From Candidatus Omnitrophota bacterium (GTDB taxonomy: Bacteria > Hinthialibacterota > Hinthialibacteria > OLB16), in assembly GCA_020632575.1 (NCBI GenBank), contig JACKFH010000015.1, positions 1-64,000 on the forward strand: a stretch of 64,000 nucleotides of DNA, read 5' to 3'. A program made the translations under genes and the position numbers. Below are positions 42,196 through 51,624 of the stretch, piece after piece. The number at the start of each line of letters is the position of its first letter. Position 1 is the first letter of the stretch. The notes under the pieces are model-generated. The model made no database searches, was not told the DNA's origin, and saw only the letters and a program-made list of their open reading frames with translations.

Positions 42196-43032
42196 TCAAG
42201 GGGCTTCCGCTAGAAAACCGAGGAGTTGACGAGTGTTGATGCGCGTGGCCTCCGGGTCATCCCAACGGTGGCTCTCGATGCAGAACAACCCTTGATAATC
42301 GTCCTCAACTAATGCCAAGACTTGGCCTCGGATGTCCGCGGCTCCTTCTTCTAAATAGACATACTTCTTTTCAGGATCCCAGTTTTTCAGGTGAACATCC
42401 TCGATGAATGGCCTGACCGCGTTGTATCCAGTCGGGTACGCCTGTTCGCCAGAAGCTTCGGAATTAGCGGGATCCCAGATGACCTCAATCTCGGTCTTTT
42501 CGGCGATCTCCGCCAATCGGGTCCCCGTGTTTCCCCAGACACTGGGGACATTCTCGATCAGGAGTTGAATTCCCTGCTCCCGGCAACGCTCAGAAGCCTG
42601 ATCCAGTCGTTGGAACACTTTCTCCGGCGTGGCCGATTCGGGATCGGTTCGGGTGTAGGTGAACATCGCCATTCTTCTCACGGAAAGGCGGTCCATCAGC
42701 CGGAAAGCGTCATCGAAACCGCGGCTCAATTCCTCGTCCGCCTTGGGATCGTCCACATCCACTTTCCCAAAACCGGGGTTGATCCCCACGATTTCGAGGT
42801 GTTGGCGAGCAACCTCCTCCTCGACCTCCCGAATCGATTCCTCGGTAACATAAGGGACCCGTCCCCCTTCGAGCATCCGGAGTTCGAAGCGACGGATCCC
42901 AAGGGGGAGACAGACTTCGGTCGCCGCTCGGAATCCAGGCGAGGCTTCATCGCTAATAATGGCGAGGCGTTCTGTCCACTTTTCCAACTCAGTCACTGGC
43001 ATTCTCCACACAAATCCGAAAGGGATTAACAT
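42196..43032 (-). CDS. Sugar phosphate isomerase/epimerase-like TIM-barrel protein
   Basis: 278 residues of the AP-endonuclease-2/xylose-isomerase-like fold. Metal-ligand candidates lie on successive strands: Glu in LLIENVPS, Asp in VIWDPAN, His in DVHLKNWD and Glu in LFCIESHRW. Members isomerise or epimerise sugars or act in inositol catabolism. No signal peptide. An internal ATG at 43002 (MPVTELEK) is an alternative start. Transcribed divergently from the MetE-like gene, with operator 4 between them. Confidence 0.82.
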   Translation of the reverse strand: MLIPFGFVWRMPVTELEKWTERLAIISDEASPGFRAATEVCLPLGIRRFELRMLEGGRVPYVTEESIREVEEEVARQHLEIVGINPGFGKVDVDDPKADEELSRGFDDAFRLMDRLSVRRMAMFTYTRTDPESATPEKVFQRLDQASERCREQGIQLLIENVPSVWGNTGTRLAEIAEKTEIEVIWDPANSEASGEQAYPTGYNAVRPFIEDVHLKNWDPEKKYVYLEEGAADIRGQVLALVEDDYQGLFCIESHRWDDPEATRINTRQLLGFLAEAP

Positions 43033-43054
43033 CCATCCAAGAAACGGCTACGAT

Positions 43055-43072
43055 TGAGAAAACGTTTTCCCG
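43055..43072. promoter_or_regulatory. LacI-type operator 4
   Basis: TGAGAAAACGTTTTCCCG, with a perfect left arm and core. It lies in the 65 bp between the divergent TIM-barrel and MetE-like genes and could control both. Confidence 0.78.
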
Positions 43073-43097
43073 AACACGGGTAACATAAAACGGCCTT

Positions 43098-44117
43098 ATG
43101 GAAAGATCAACCATGAGTCACTCCTCGATCCAAACAACCCTAGTCGGTTCCTATCCCTCACCCGAATGGATGCTCGCTTTCCCCGGCGAGCAACAAGTTC
43201 TCGATGCGACACGCGCGGTGGTCAATCTCCAGGAAAAGGCCGGCATCGATCTCGTCTGCGATGGCGAGCTCTACCGGTTCGACCCCAACCATCCCGAAGC
43301 CAATGGGATGATCGAATATTTTTCTCACCGACTCACCGGTATCCGAACCGATTCCACGTTCGAAGAGAGAGAGGCTTACCGCGCCCAAAAGGGAACGGCT
43401 TACCGCATCCGTGTTCCCGGTTTTGTGGAGGAGACAATCGGTCATGGAGACCTCGACCTTCCCTCCGCTTGCAATCGTATCGGGAGAATTGCGACACACC
43501 CCATCAAGTTCACGGTCACCGGTCCGCACATGCTCGCCAAACTCCTCGTGAATAGACACTACAAATCGGTGGAGCAAATGGCATTCGCTCTCGCCGATAT
43601 CCTCGCGGAACAGATCAAGAATCTGGAGGCCGATGTGGTTCAGATCGATGAAGCCAACCTTCCGGGGCATCCCGAGGAGTGGGAATGGGCGGCGGAAGCG
43701 ATCAACCGGATGCTCGACGCGGTGAAAGGGAAGCCGGCGGTTCATCTCTGTTTCGGAAACTACGCGGCGAGGAGCGTTCAGAAGGGGTCTTGGAAGAACC
43801 TGATTGAGTACATGAACCGCCTGCACGCCGACCATCTGGTCCTCGAAATGGCCGACCGACCGCGAGAGGAGATCGAATTCTTTAAGGAGGTCCGTCCGGA
43901 GATTGGGCTCGGTATTGGGGTGGTCGATATCAAGACCACCCAAGTTGAATCGCCGGAACAGGTGGCCGCCTCGATAGAACACACCGCTTCGATTTTGGGT
44001 TTGGAACGAATTCGATATATCCATCCGGATTGCGGCTTGTCCAAACTCAAGCGGTTCACCGCCGATGCGAAGATCGAAGTTCTCGCGAAGGGGAGGGATT
44101 TGTTCGAGGGGCGGTGA
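43098..44117 (+). CDS. MetE-like cobalamin-independent methionine synthase C-terminal domain protein
   Basis: 339 residues, only the catalytic barrel and not the double-barrel MetE. The zinc site is complete: His216 and Cys218 (VHLCFGNY), Glu250 (VLEMADR) and Cys312 (HPDCGL). VQIDEAN matches the homocysteine-side strand. Such short MetE proteins can use methylcobalamin or other small methyl donors. A second ATG at 43113 has GGAAAG upstream and may be the real start. Likely cytoplasmic methyl transfer, induced by the same sugar signal as the PhyH-UroD operon. Confidence 0.85.
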   Translation: MERSTMSHSSIQTTLVGSYPSPEWMLAFPGEQQVLDATRAVVNLQEKAGIDLVCDGELYRFDPNHPEANGMIEYFSHRLTGIRTDSTFEEREAYRAQKGTAYRIRVPGFVEETIGHGDLDLPSACNRIGRIATHPIKFTVTGPHMLAKLLVNRHYKSVEQMAFALADILAEQIKNLEADVVQIDEANLPGHPEEWEWAAEAINRMLDAVKGKPAVHLCFGNYAARSVQKGSWKNLIEYMNRLHADHLVLEMADRPREEIEFFKEVRPEIGLGIGVVDIKTTQVESPEQVAASIEHTASILGLERIRYIHPDCGLSKLKRFTADAKIEVLAKGRDLFEGR

Positions 44118-44147
44118 TGGGCGATTGCAATCGATAGTCGAAACAAG

Positions 44148-44216
44148 TCATGCCCGCGAAGGCGGGCATCCATGACCGGGACATCCCCCCCTGGATTCCT
44201 GCCTTCTCAGGAATGA
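44148..44216. repeat. Inverted pair of palindromic REP-like units
   Basis: Two homologous units of about 26 bp lie head to head: 44148-44173 (stem TGCCCGC/GCGGGCA, loop GAAG) and about 44191-44216 (stem ATTCCTG/CAGGAAT, loop CCTTCT). Both begin GTCAT and end ATCCA when read outside-in, and their stems differ with pairing kept. They resemble the widespread GTCATTCCCGCGAAGGCGGG family of intergenic palindromes. A fragment of a third (TCGGAATGACA) follows at about 44229. Confidence 0.75.
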
Positions 44217-44316
44217 CAAGGGGTAACGTCGGAATGACACGGAGTACGGTTCGTTTGACACCGTTTGTGTTTTTGTGAGTTGAATAATTGCCATCAATGT
44301 GAAGGAGGTTGTTTTC

Positions 44317-45690
44317 ATGCGCGCGAAGTTCGTGGGTATTGTTTCTGTCTGTCTGCTTACCATCTGCTGTTCGGGAGTGAGGGCGTCCTCATTCGGTCCA
44401 AGTGTCGCCGATTATGGTTCGATCCAAGAGGCGATCGACAAGAATCCTGGGCTGATGGTCTATGTCCCCGCGGGGGATCATGAGATCGACACCGCCATTC
44501 AAATCCGGAAGGATGGGAGCGGGTTATTCGGACCGGGACGGATCGTCCAGAAAAACAAGGACCAACACATCATCGATATCGATGGAGTCAAAGATGTCCG
44601 ACTCTCCGACCTCACTTTGACCCGCGCGGAAGGATCTCAAGACACCGAACTAGCGGGGATTAATGTCGAGAGGTCCGAAGGTGTTGAAATCAGGGGATTG
44701 AGAATCATCGAGAACCGTAGCCCCCGCGGTTGCATCGTGGTCGCCAACTGTAAAGAGATGCGAATCGACGAGTGCACCATTCGGAATTACAAGACCATGA
44801 CGATCGACGATCGAACGAATAATCCCGAGCTGAGCGGGTATGCCTTCCGGTCGGTCGATGGAACCGGGATCAAAGTTCATCATAGCCAGGGGATCGAAAT
44901 CGTTGGGAACCGAATCATCGAGGACCGCTACCTCCCGACCAAGGAGGTGCGAGACAAATATAAGCTTGGCGATTTGACGATTAAACCTGAAAAACCGGGT
45001 CGGTTGATGCCCCAAGATGTCTTCGACACCGGTTATACCAACAACTGGCATCAAGGCGCCGCTGTTCAGGTGAGCGGTCCGGAGGACACCGACAGGATTC
45101 TTATTCGGGGCAACTATTACGAAAACGCCGCGCAGGGAATGGATATCCACGCCGACCATGTGATCATCGCCAACAACATGGTCTACCACGCGATGATCGG
45201 AATGAAAGCGATGCATGGAGCGAAGAATGTTTTGATCGATGGGAATCAATTCGTCGCCGCCGATTTGTGGGGGTTGCTCCTGATGCCTGGTTCAGCCTCG
45301 CACGGCGACCAGCCGGAAGCGGAGAACGAAACCTCCAAAGCCCCCAACATCGACGGCGGCACGATCGTGTCCAACAACTTGTTCAGCGATTTCGGGTATG
45401 GGGGGCAGAATTGGAATTGGGCCGACCGTCAACCGGAGTACCCGGAACAGAATGTCATCGCAATCCTGTTCGGCCAACTGGAAGAGAACCCGCCGCTTCG
45501 AACCGTCCTGATCACGGGAAACCTGGTTTACAACTCGGGAGCGGAGAGCGAAGAGGACGATATCGAAACCCGGTACAATTACGCTCTCTATCTTGAAGAG
45601 GAGCGTCAACCCGCCCCGGTCAACATCAAAGTGGTGAACAATCATTTCGAACCGGGAAAGAAAGGCGTATCGAACGTGGATTTGGAGTAG
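44317..45690 (+). CDS. Secreted right-handed parallel beta-helix protein
   Basis: 457 residues from the ATG at 44317, with AAGGAGG 8 bp upstream, giving a signal peptide ending GVRA. The N-terminal cap is DYGSIQEAIDKNPG, followed by many coil repeats (IRGNYYENAAQGMDIHADHVIIANNMVY is the pattern). No catalytic triad is obvious. It is a close paralogue of the product at 47368 and lies beside a sulfatase, so a polysaccharide lyase or hydrolase acting on sulfated glycans is a fair guess. Confidence 0.8.
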   Translation: MRAKFVGIVSVCLLTICCSGVRASSFGPSVADYGSIQEAIDKNPGLMVYVPAGDHEIDTAIQIRKDGSGLFGPGRIVQKNKDQHIIDIDGVKDVRLSDLTLTRAEGSQDTELAGINVERSEGVEIRGLRIIENRSPRGCIVVANCKEMRIDECTIRNYKTMTIDDRTNNPELSGYAFRSVDGTGIKVHHSQGIEIVGNRIIEDRYLPTKEVRDKYKLGDLTIKPEKPGRLMPQDVFDTGYTNNWHQGAAVQVSGPEDTDRILIRGNYYENAAQGMDIHADHVIIANNMVYHAMIGMKAMHGAKNVLIDGNQFVAADLWGLLLMPGSASHGDQPEAENETSKAPNIDGGTIVSNNLFSDFGYGGQNWNWADRQPEYPEQNVIAILFGQLEENPPLRTVLITGNLVYNSGAESEEDDIETRYNYALYLEEERQPAPVNIKVVNNHFEPGKKGVSNVDLE

Positions 45691-45700
45691 GAGAGGACGG

Positions 45701-47293
45701 ATGAAACGACGGGAATTCCTCCAGTATTCATCGGCCGCGACCACCGCGGGCGTCCTTCTCGCAAGAAGCGACGCTGTGGCAAGGTCCGATGGGGCGAGAC
45801 CGAATATCATCTTTTTGATGACCGACCAACAGAGGTGGGACGCGTTGGGGGTGGTGAACCCTCATGTTAAAACGCCCAATTTGGATCGGTTAGCTAAGTC
45901 CGGTGTCCGATTCAGCCAGGCGGTGTGTCAGGCGCCTCTGTGTGTGGCCAGCCGCAATTCGTTGATGTTCGGTTACTACCCATCTCAACTCGGAGTCCGC
46001 ACCAACGAGGATGGGCTGCGGGACGAAGACTGCCTCCCTTCCCCGCCACTACCCGAGATCCTAAGACAAGCCGGTTATCAAACCGCTGGTTTCGGCAAGA
46101 CCCATTGGGGTCACGGGAAAGGAAATCCAGCCCCCTCCCGGCGCGGATTCGAGTACCGCGCCGTGCCGCACGGTCGAGGGGAATTCTATGAAGAGGGCTC
46201 GCTGATCATCACCGAGGACGATCCCGACGGAGTCAACCATTACCAGAAAGAAACACGGGGCTACGGTCCCGGCGAGGAGGGAGTGAAAGGGTACATCGGG
46301 TGCACGAGTCAGATCCCGAACCGCGAACATCGCGATGGGTGGATCGCGGAGAAGTGTCTCGAATTTCTCGACAGCGGAGTCGATCCGAACCGCCCGCTGT
46401 TTCTCTATCTCTCTTTCATCAAACCTCACGCGGGTTTCAATGTCCCAAAGGAATACGAGGACCTTTACGACATCGAGACGGTCCCCGACATCCCTCAGCC
46501 ACCGTGGGAGAGCGAGCAGAACACTCACCTCGGCGCCATCGATGAGTCCTCCGACTTCTTGGGCGACCGTTACAAGGAATGGCGAGAGGCTTGGAGCAAG
46601 ATGACCTCTTTGGAAAGACGTCGGACCACTCTGAGGTATTGGGCAAATTGCTCCTGGCTCGATGGATACATGGGACAAGTGCTCGACCGATTGAAAAAAA
46701 TCGGGAGACTCGAAAACTCGATCATCGCTTTCCTTTCGGACCACGGGGAAATGCTGGGCGAACGTCACCATCGATTCAGCAAATACTGCCTTTACGACAG
46801 CAGCGTTCGTGTCCCGCTCATCCTGGGCGGGTCCGCTATCCCGGAACATCTTCGAGGAACCACCGATGACCGTCAGGCGGAGTTGGTCGACATCCTCCCA
46901 ACCCTCCAAGGAATCGCGGGGATCGACCCCGATCCCGGATTGGCGGGTCTCGATCTTCTCGGGGACAAGAAACGTGTGGGGACCTTCAGCGAGTTTCATG
47001 GTAGCGGGTTTGAGGAAGAACAACCCGCGCCGGCTTATATGTGGAGGAAAGAGGATTGGAAGCTCATCCTCCATCTCCAGGGTCATGTCGGAGATGCTCT
47101 ATCCAGGACCGAAAGCACGAGGGGCGAACTCTACGATTTGAAGAATGACCCGAACGAGTGGAACAACTTGTACGATTCCCAGGCACACTCCCAGGTCAGA
47201 GAAGCGATGAAGACGGAACTTCTCATGCATCTGGCTTGTGTTTGGAACCGTGGCCCAAACTACTCGAGGATGATTGAACAGAAGCAGACATGA
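45701..47293 (+). CDS. Tat-exported sulfatase (type I, formylglycine-dependent)
   Basis: 530 residues. The N-terminus MKRREFLQYSS is Tat-like. The sulfatase signature is Cys81-Val-Ala-Ser-Arg85, the CxAxR variant of CxPxR, so Cys81 would be converted to formylglycine. Metal ligands include Asp42 of FLMTDQQRWDALG and the SDHGEMLGE motif. C-terminal subdomain ends with DLKNDPNEWNNL. It starts 10 bp after the beta-helix gene and is closed by a terminator. Removes sulfate esters from a glycan. Confidence 0.92.
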   Translation: MKRREFLQYSSAATTAGVLLARSDAVARSDGARPNIIFLMTDQQRWDALGVVNPHVKTPNLDRLAKSGVRFSQAVCQAPLCVASRNSLMFGYYPSQLGVRTNEDGLRDEDCLPSPPLPEILRQAGYQTAGFGKTHWGHGKGNPAPSRRGFEYRAVPHGRGEFYEEGSLIITEDDPDGVNHYQKETRGYGPGEEGVKGYIGCTSQIPNREHRDGWIAEKCLEFLDSGVDPNRPLFLYLSFIKPHAGFNVPKEYEDLYDIETVPDIPQPPWESEQNTHLGAIDESSDFLGDRYKEWREAWSKMTSLERRRTTLRYWANCSWLDGYMGQVLDRLKKIGRLENSIIAFLSDHGEMLGERHHRFSKYCLYDSSVRVPLILGGSAIPEHLRGTTDDRQAELVDILPTLQGIAGIDPDPGLAGLDLLGDKKRVGTFSEFHGSGFEEEQPAPAYMWRKEDWKLILHLQGHVGDALSRTESTRGELYDLKNDPNEWNNLYDSQAHSQVREAMKTELLMHLACVWNRGPNYSRMIEQKQT

Positions 47294-47321
47294 AAAGAGT
47301 CTAATGGATTGATCGGATCGA

Positions 47322-47353
47322 CTTGCGACCCGATAGAGGTCGCAAGATTTTTT
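47322..47353 (+). terminator. Intrinsic terminator after the sulfatase gene
   Basis: A perfect 9-bp stem (47322-47330 with 47338-47346) with a 7-nt loop, followed by ATTTTTTTG. It comes 28 bp after the sulfatase stop and immediately before the ribosome-binding site of the next gene. Confidence 0.88.
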
Positions 47354-47367
47354 TGTGGAGGAATATA

Positions 47368-48801
47368 ATGAGTCAATCAACTTTTCGAATGAACATCTGC
47401 GCCACCCTAATGATCGCGGTCCTCGCCTTGGTTGGCGGTCGATGCCCGAGCGCTGCAGCCATTTCGGCGAAGGACTATGGATCCATCCAGGAAGCCATCG
47501 ACGCCAACCCCGGGAAGATGATCGAAGTCCCGGAAGGGTTTTATGAAATCTCCGAAAAGATCCGCATATCGGGTACGGGCGGTGGCCTTTACGGTTACGG
47601 ACGTATCTTCCAAACCAATCCCGAGGCGGCGATTCTCGAAATCGAGCACGCGACCGGAGTGCGTATCAAGGACCTGACCTTCACTCGGCCCGAGGGAAAA
47701 ATGGAATCTGAGGCTTCCGGGATCTTTTGTTGGGACAATGTCGGTTGCGTTCTCGATGGAGTTCGAATTCTCAACAACCGATCCCGTAGTGGTTCGATTG
47801 AAGTTCGCGATTGTCTCAATTTCACCATCCGCAACTGCGAGGTGATCAACTACAAACGCATCGCCATCGACGATCGCACTGGGCCGGATGAACCCAATTA
47901 CGGTTACGCTTTCCATTGCATCGATGGAACGGGAATTGTGGTGCGAAGTAGCGGTGGAACTCTGATTCAGAACAATCGCATCGTCGAGCGAAACTTGTTT
48001 CCGACGAAGGAGATGAAAGAGAAATACCAACTCGGAACCCTGACTGAAGGCAAATACCCATCTAAACCTGGTCGACTGGCTGGCAGCGCTTTCCGCGAAA
48101 ACTATGTCAACAACTGGCACCAAGGTTCCGCGATGATTGTCACCTCTCCGAAAGAAACTCACCACACGAACATCATCGGAAATTACCTTGAAAATGCCGC
48201 ACAGGGTGTCGATATGCATTCCGATTTCATCACTTGCTCCAACAACACGATCAATCACTGCTTCATCGGTCTCAAGATGACACATGGCTGCCGCAATCTG
48301 ATTGTCACCTCGAATCTTGTGACTCACGCGGACAAGTGGGGGATCCTGATGAACCCGGGGGCCGCTTCTCATTACGCCGCCGAGAAAACGGATGACCAAG
48401 AGGCGCTTCCCGCCAATGTCGACGCCGGCACCATCATCGCCAACAACATTGTCACCGATTTCGGATATGGCGATGAATATTGGAATTGGGGAGGAAAAAG
48501 TCCCGAGGCGAATGGGAGCTACGCCATCGCACTGTTCGAGGGGCAGTTCGAGGAGAACCCGCCGCTTCGCGATATCCTGATCACTGGGAACATCGTCTAC
48601 AACACCGGTCGAGATTCGGTCCTGGTGGATGGCAAACCCGAGGTTCAACCACCTCGGTACCGGTATGCGGTGTACGCGGGTCCGTGGGGTGAAGGCAGTG
48701 AACCGAAAGCCTCGGCGCCCGATCCGGATGATCTGCATTTCTCGAACAACATCTTCCATCCGGGAGTCAAAGGAATTTCGAATATCGAGCTGACACCGTG
48801 A
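47368..48801 (+). CDS. Secreted right-handed parallel beta-helix protein, paralogue of the 44.3 kb gene
   Basis: 477 residues from the ATG at 47368 with TGGAGG upstream; an earlier in-frame ATG would lie in the terminator. Signal peptide to about CPSAAA, then DYGSIQEAIDANPGKM and beta-helix coils shared with the 44317 product, including NNWHQGSAM and MTHGCRNLIVTSNLV. The two end alike (GVKGISNIELTP, GVSNVDLE). Its GTGA overlap with the following dehydrogenase indicates coupling. Confidence 0.82.
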   Translation: MSQSTFRMNICATLMIAVLALVGGRCPSAAAISAKDYGSIQEAIDANPGKMIEVPEGFYEISEKIRISGTGGGLYGYGRIFQTNPEAAILEIEHATGVRIKDLTFTRPEGKMESEASGIFCWDNVGCVLDGVRILNNRSRSGSIEVRDCLNFTIRNCEVINYKRIAIDDRTGPDEPNYGYAFHCIDGTGIVVRSSGGTLIQNNRIVERNLFPTKEMKEKYQLGTLTEGKYPSKPGRLAGSAFRENYVNNWHQGSAMIVTSPKETHHTNIIGNYLENAAQGVDMHSDFITCSNNTINHCFIGLKMTHGCRNLIVTSNLVTHADKWGILMNPGAASHYAAEKTDDQEALPANVDAGTIIANNIVTDFGYGDEYWNWGGKSPEANGSYAIALFEGQFEENPPLRDILITGNIVYNTGRDSVLVDGKPEVQPPRYRYAVYAGPWGEGSEPKASAPDPDDLHFSNNIFHPGVKGISNIELTP

Positions 48802-49790
48802 CAGAGAAGGTCAAGTTGGGAATTTGGGGCGCTGGGGTGTGGGCAAGCCTCAGCGCCCGTTCCATTCTGGATACAGGGAATTTCGAAATCGCGGTCTGCC
48901 ATGATTCCAATGAAGAGAACCGTCGAGTTTTCGCGAATGAGATCGAGTGCATAGAGGCATCCTCCGAGGAGGAACTGCTCGAACATCCAGGACTCCATGC
49001 CGTTGCAATCTACACCCCCAACTTCCTCCACGCCGATCATGCGATCCGATCGTTCGAGAGGGGCCTTCATGTGTTCGTCGAGAAACCGATGGCTAATACT
49101 GTGGAAGAATCGCATCGGATGCTCGACGCTGCGAAACAAGCGGGTCGTGTCTTATTCGTCGGTCACAACACACGGAGAGAGAGTCGGTTCCGCCACATCA
49201 AGTCTTTGCTCGAGAACGAGGGGGTCGGTACACCGGTGGTGGCCAACATGACGTTCACCTCCCCCGCCGGTTTGAAGAAAGAGTTGGCAGGTTGGCGCTA
49301 CGACAAGAATTTGTGCCCCGCTTTGGCTTTGTCTCAAATCGGAGTGCACGCGATCGACGTTCTCCATTTCCTTTTGGGATGGACACGGGAAACGCAGGCT
49401 TGGATCCGGCGCGTCGGATTGGAGACGGATGTGGAGGATGTCTGTCTCGGACGGATGGAGCACCTCGGAGGGATGTCCTCAACCCTGACCACCGCCTACT
49501 CCGTACCGCGAGTCCGAAACATTCAGATCCTGGGGACGAAGGGTCATGTCGAATCTGACCTCGAGAACGAGGTCTTGTTTCAACCTCTCGGCTCGGATCG
49601 GGAAGAACGAATTCGGTTGGACCCGGTCGACACAATCCGCGAGGAGTATCGGGAATTCGCCGCCTGTTGTCGTGGGGAGAGAGAACCGGAGACCGGTGGG
49701 GAGGCCGGCTTCATGGCGGTCGCGGTGATGGAGGCGATGATTCGATCCTCTCTCGAATCGAAAACCGTTCCAGTCCCCAGAATCGAATGA
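48798..49790 (+). CDS. Gfo/Idh/MocA-family oxidoreductase
   Basis: 330 residues starting with GTG, overlapping the previous stop as GTGA. Rossmann motif GIWGAGVWASLSAR (residues 8-21) and the family Lys-Pro motif VFVEKPMANT, then an alpha/beta domain with QIGVHAIDVLHFLLG containing the likely catalytic His. Probably oxidises or deoxygenates a sugar or inositol with NAD. Cytoplasmic and co-transcribed with a secreted beta-helix protein. Convergent with the symporter gene 22 bp away. Confidence 0.9.
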   Translation: MTEKVKLGIWGAGVWASLSARSILDTGNFEIAVCHDSNEENRRVFANEIECIEASSEEELLEHPGLHAVAIYTPNFLHADHAIRSFERGLHVFVEKPMANTVEESHRMLDAAKQAGRVLFVGHNTRRESRFRHIKSLLENEGVGTPVVANMTFTSPAGLKKELAGWRYDKNLCPALALSQIGVHAIDVLHFLLGWTRETQAWIRRVGLETDVEDVCLGRMEHLGGMSSTLTTAYSVPRVRNIQILGTKGHVESDLENEVLFQPLGSDREERIRLDPVDTIREEYREFAACCRGEREPETGGEAGFMAVAVMEAMIRSSLESKTVPVPRIE

Positions 49791-49811
49791 GCGTAAAGTG
49801 AATTCGAAGGA

Positions 49812-51593
49812 TCAGACCGGGCAGTCTTTTTCAATTCTCTTCACGCTGATCCATAGCGAGACAAGAAAAACCACCACGCAACCCAACCCTATCCAAGGTC
49901 TTCCGAGCAACGCCTGTCCAACCCCAAAGAGGAGACCATAAACGCTGACCAGGATGAGGGCCCAAGAAACGATCGTCCGACCGATGTGTTCCCCCTCCTC
50001 ATACTCGATTCCCAGACGTTGCATGGTGGGTTTCCAAAAGTAGTGGAAGGGACGTGCGCGGAGTAGAAACTCTTTGAGTTTTTCATCCCGAGTCCGGGGC
50101 GCCAGGTAGGTGAATCCGATCGCGAGCGCCACCATGACTACCACCATGAACAACATCCGGGCGCCGAGGAGGTTGGGGTCGGAGCTCAAATCCGTTTCGA
50201 AACCCATGACCCGCCTCCCCCAATCGTCAAAGACTCCTCCCACCACCATCAATGCCGCGAGCGTATAAGCCGCCACGGATGCCGCCAGTTCCCCCAGAGC
50301 GTTCATCCTCGGCCAAAACCATCGCATCACACCGATCACCGCGAAGCCTCCCCAAAGGACAAAAGCGATGAAGACGAGTTGAAGGATGGAGTCGCCCAAA
50401 TAGGAGATCACCCCTCCGACCACCGCCATCAAGAAAGTGGTCCAGCGCCCGACGGTGACATAGTGGTGGGCTGTCTTATCGGGAACGAGGAACCGTTTAT
50501 AGAGATCGTTCACAATGTACGACGCCCCCCAGTTGAGCATGGTGCTGATGGTGGACATGAAGGCCGCGAGTAACGCCACCAAGAGGAGACCTCGAAGACC
50601 GGCGGGCAACAGGGTGACCACCATGCGAGGGTAAGCGACAGCCTGTTCGACACCCGCGCCCAAGTCCGGAATCAGAATCAGGGAGCAGAGGGCTACAATA
50701 ATCCAAGGCCAACAGATGACCGCGTAGTACAGAACTGAGAGTGTGAGCATGGCGAAGGATGCATCGCGAGGGTTGCGGCAAGCCAAGAGACGTTGGCTCT
50801 GGAATCCGCCGGATTGGGCGACATGGATCCAGAGAATCCCGAAGTACCCAATAAAATTCCAATAGGACATCTCGCCTGGTCCCGAACCGACTTGCGGAAG
50901 TAGACTCAAATTGGCGCCACCCCAATCCTCGAGGGTCTGCAATTTGTCGATCATCGCCTCAAGGCCGCCCACCTGTTGCACACTGATAACGGCGAGGACG
51001 GTCGTTCCAAATATGGCCAGGAGGAATTGCGCGAAGTCGGTGTAAACCACTCCCCACAATCCGGAAAGCATGCAGGAGACCAGCGCCACCGCGATCACCA
51101 GGGCGGTGGTCCAGGCTCGAAACTCCTCTGGCAGACCCATCGCCTCGCGGGTGATGGTCTCCATCGCCTTGCTGACCCACCCGATGATCAGGGGACAGAA
51201 GAAAAGCGCGGTGGCGAACGCGGTCCAAAATCGGAGAGCGGCCGCCCACTTGCCGCTGTACCTCACCTCCAGGAGTTCGATGTCGGTCAACACCCCGACT
51301 CGTCGCCAGAGTCTCGCGAATAGAACCACCGCCATGGTTCCTCCCAATGCGGGGGCCCAATATTGCCAGACATAGTGGACACCGTAAGTTCGGACCAGGT
51401 CGGTCATCCAGAGAGGAGTGTCCGAGGCAAATGAGGTGGCGATGAGGGAAACGCCGCTCAAATACCAGGGCAGGCTCCGGTTGGAAACAAAGAAGGAATC
51501 GATGTCTTTTCCGGCCTTTTTGGTGAAATAGAGCCCCACGACGAGGGTCATAAGGAAGTAACACGCGATGATCAACCAATCGACAAAATGCAA
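49812..51593 (-). CDS. Sodium:solute symporter (SSS/SLC5 family), second copy
   Basis: 593 residues with about 13-15 membrane segments. I chose TTG at 51593 because AAGGAGG lies 8 bp upstream; the longer frame start at 51614 would include that site. Motifs are FFVSNRSLPWYLSGVSLIATSF and FMSTISTMLNWGASYIVNDLY. It differs from the 28.7 kb symporter in sequence and length, so it is likely specific for another sugar. Operator 5 lies 33 bp upstream of its start. Confidence 0.9.
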   Translation of the reverse strand: MHFVDWLIIACYFLMTLVVGLYFTKKAGKDIDSFFVSNRSLPWYLSGVSLIATSFASDTPLWMTDLVRTYGVHYVWQYWAPALGGTMAVVLFARLWRRVGVLTDIELLEVRYSGKWAAALRFWTAFATALFFCPLIIGWVSKAMETITREAMGLPEEFRAWTTALVIAVALVSCMLSGLWGVVYTDFAQFLLAIFGTTVLAVISVQQVGGLEAMIDKLQTLEDWGGANLSLLPQVGSGPGEMSYWNFIGYFGILWIHVAQSGGFQSQRLLACRNPRDASFAMLTLSVLYYAVICWPWIIVALCSLILIPDLGAGVEQAVAYPRMVVTLLPAGLRGLLLVALLAAFMSTISTMLNWGASYIVNDLYKRFLVPDKTAHHYVTVGRWTTFLMAVVGGVISYLGDSILQLVFIAFVLWGGFAVIGVMRWFWPRMNALGELAASVAAYTLAALMVVGGVFDDWGRRVMGFETDLSSDPNLLGARMLFMVVVMVALAIGFTYLAPRTRDEKLKEFLLRARPFHYFWKPTMQRLGIEYEEGEHIGRTIVSWALILVSVYGLLFGVGQALLGRPWIGLGCVVVFLVSLWISVKRIEKDCPV

Positions 51594-51624
51594 GGCCCCA
51601 ACCTCCTTGGGCAAATCAAAAGCC

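Noticed and set aside
47407..48759. Antisense open frame opposite the second beta-helix gene
   Set aside because: Follows the codon pattern of the real gene and contains no domain-like sequence.
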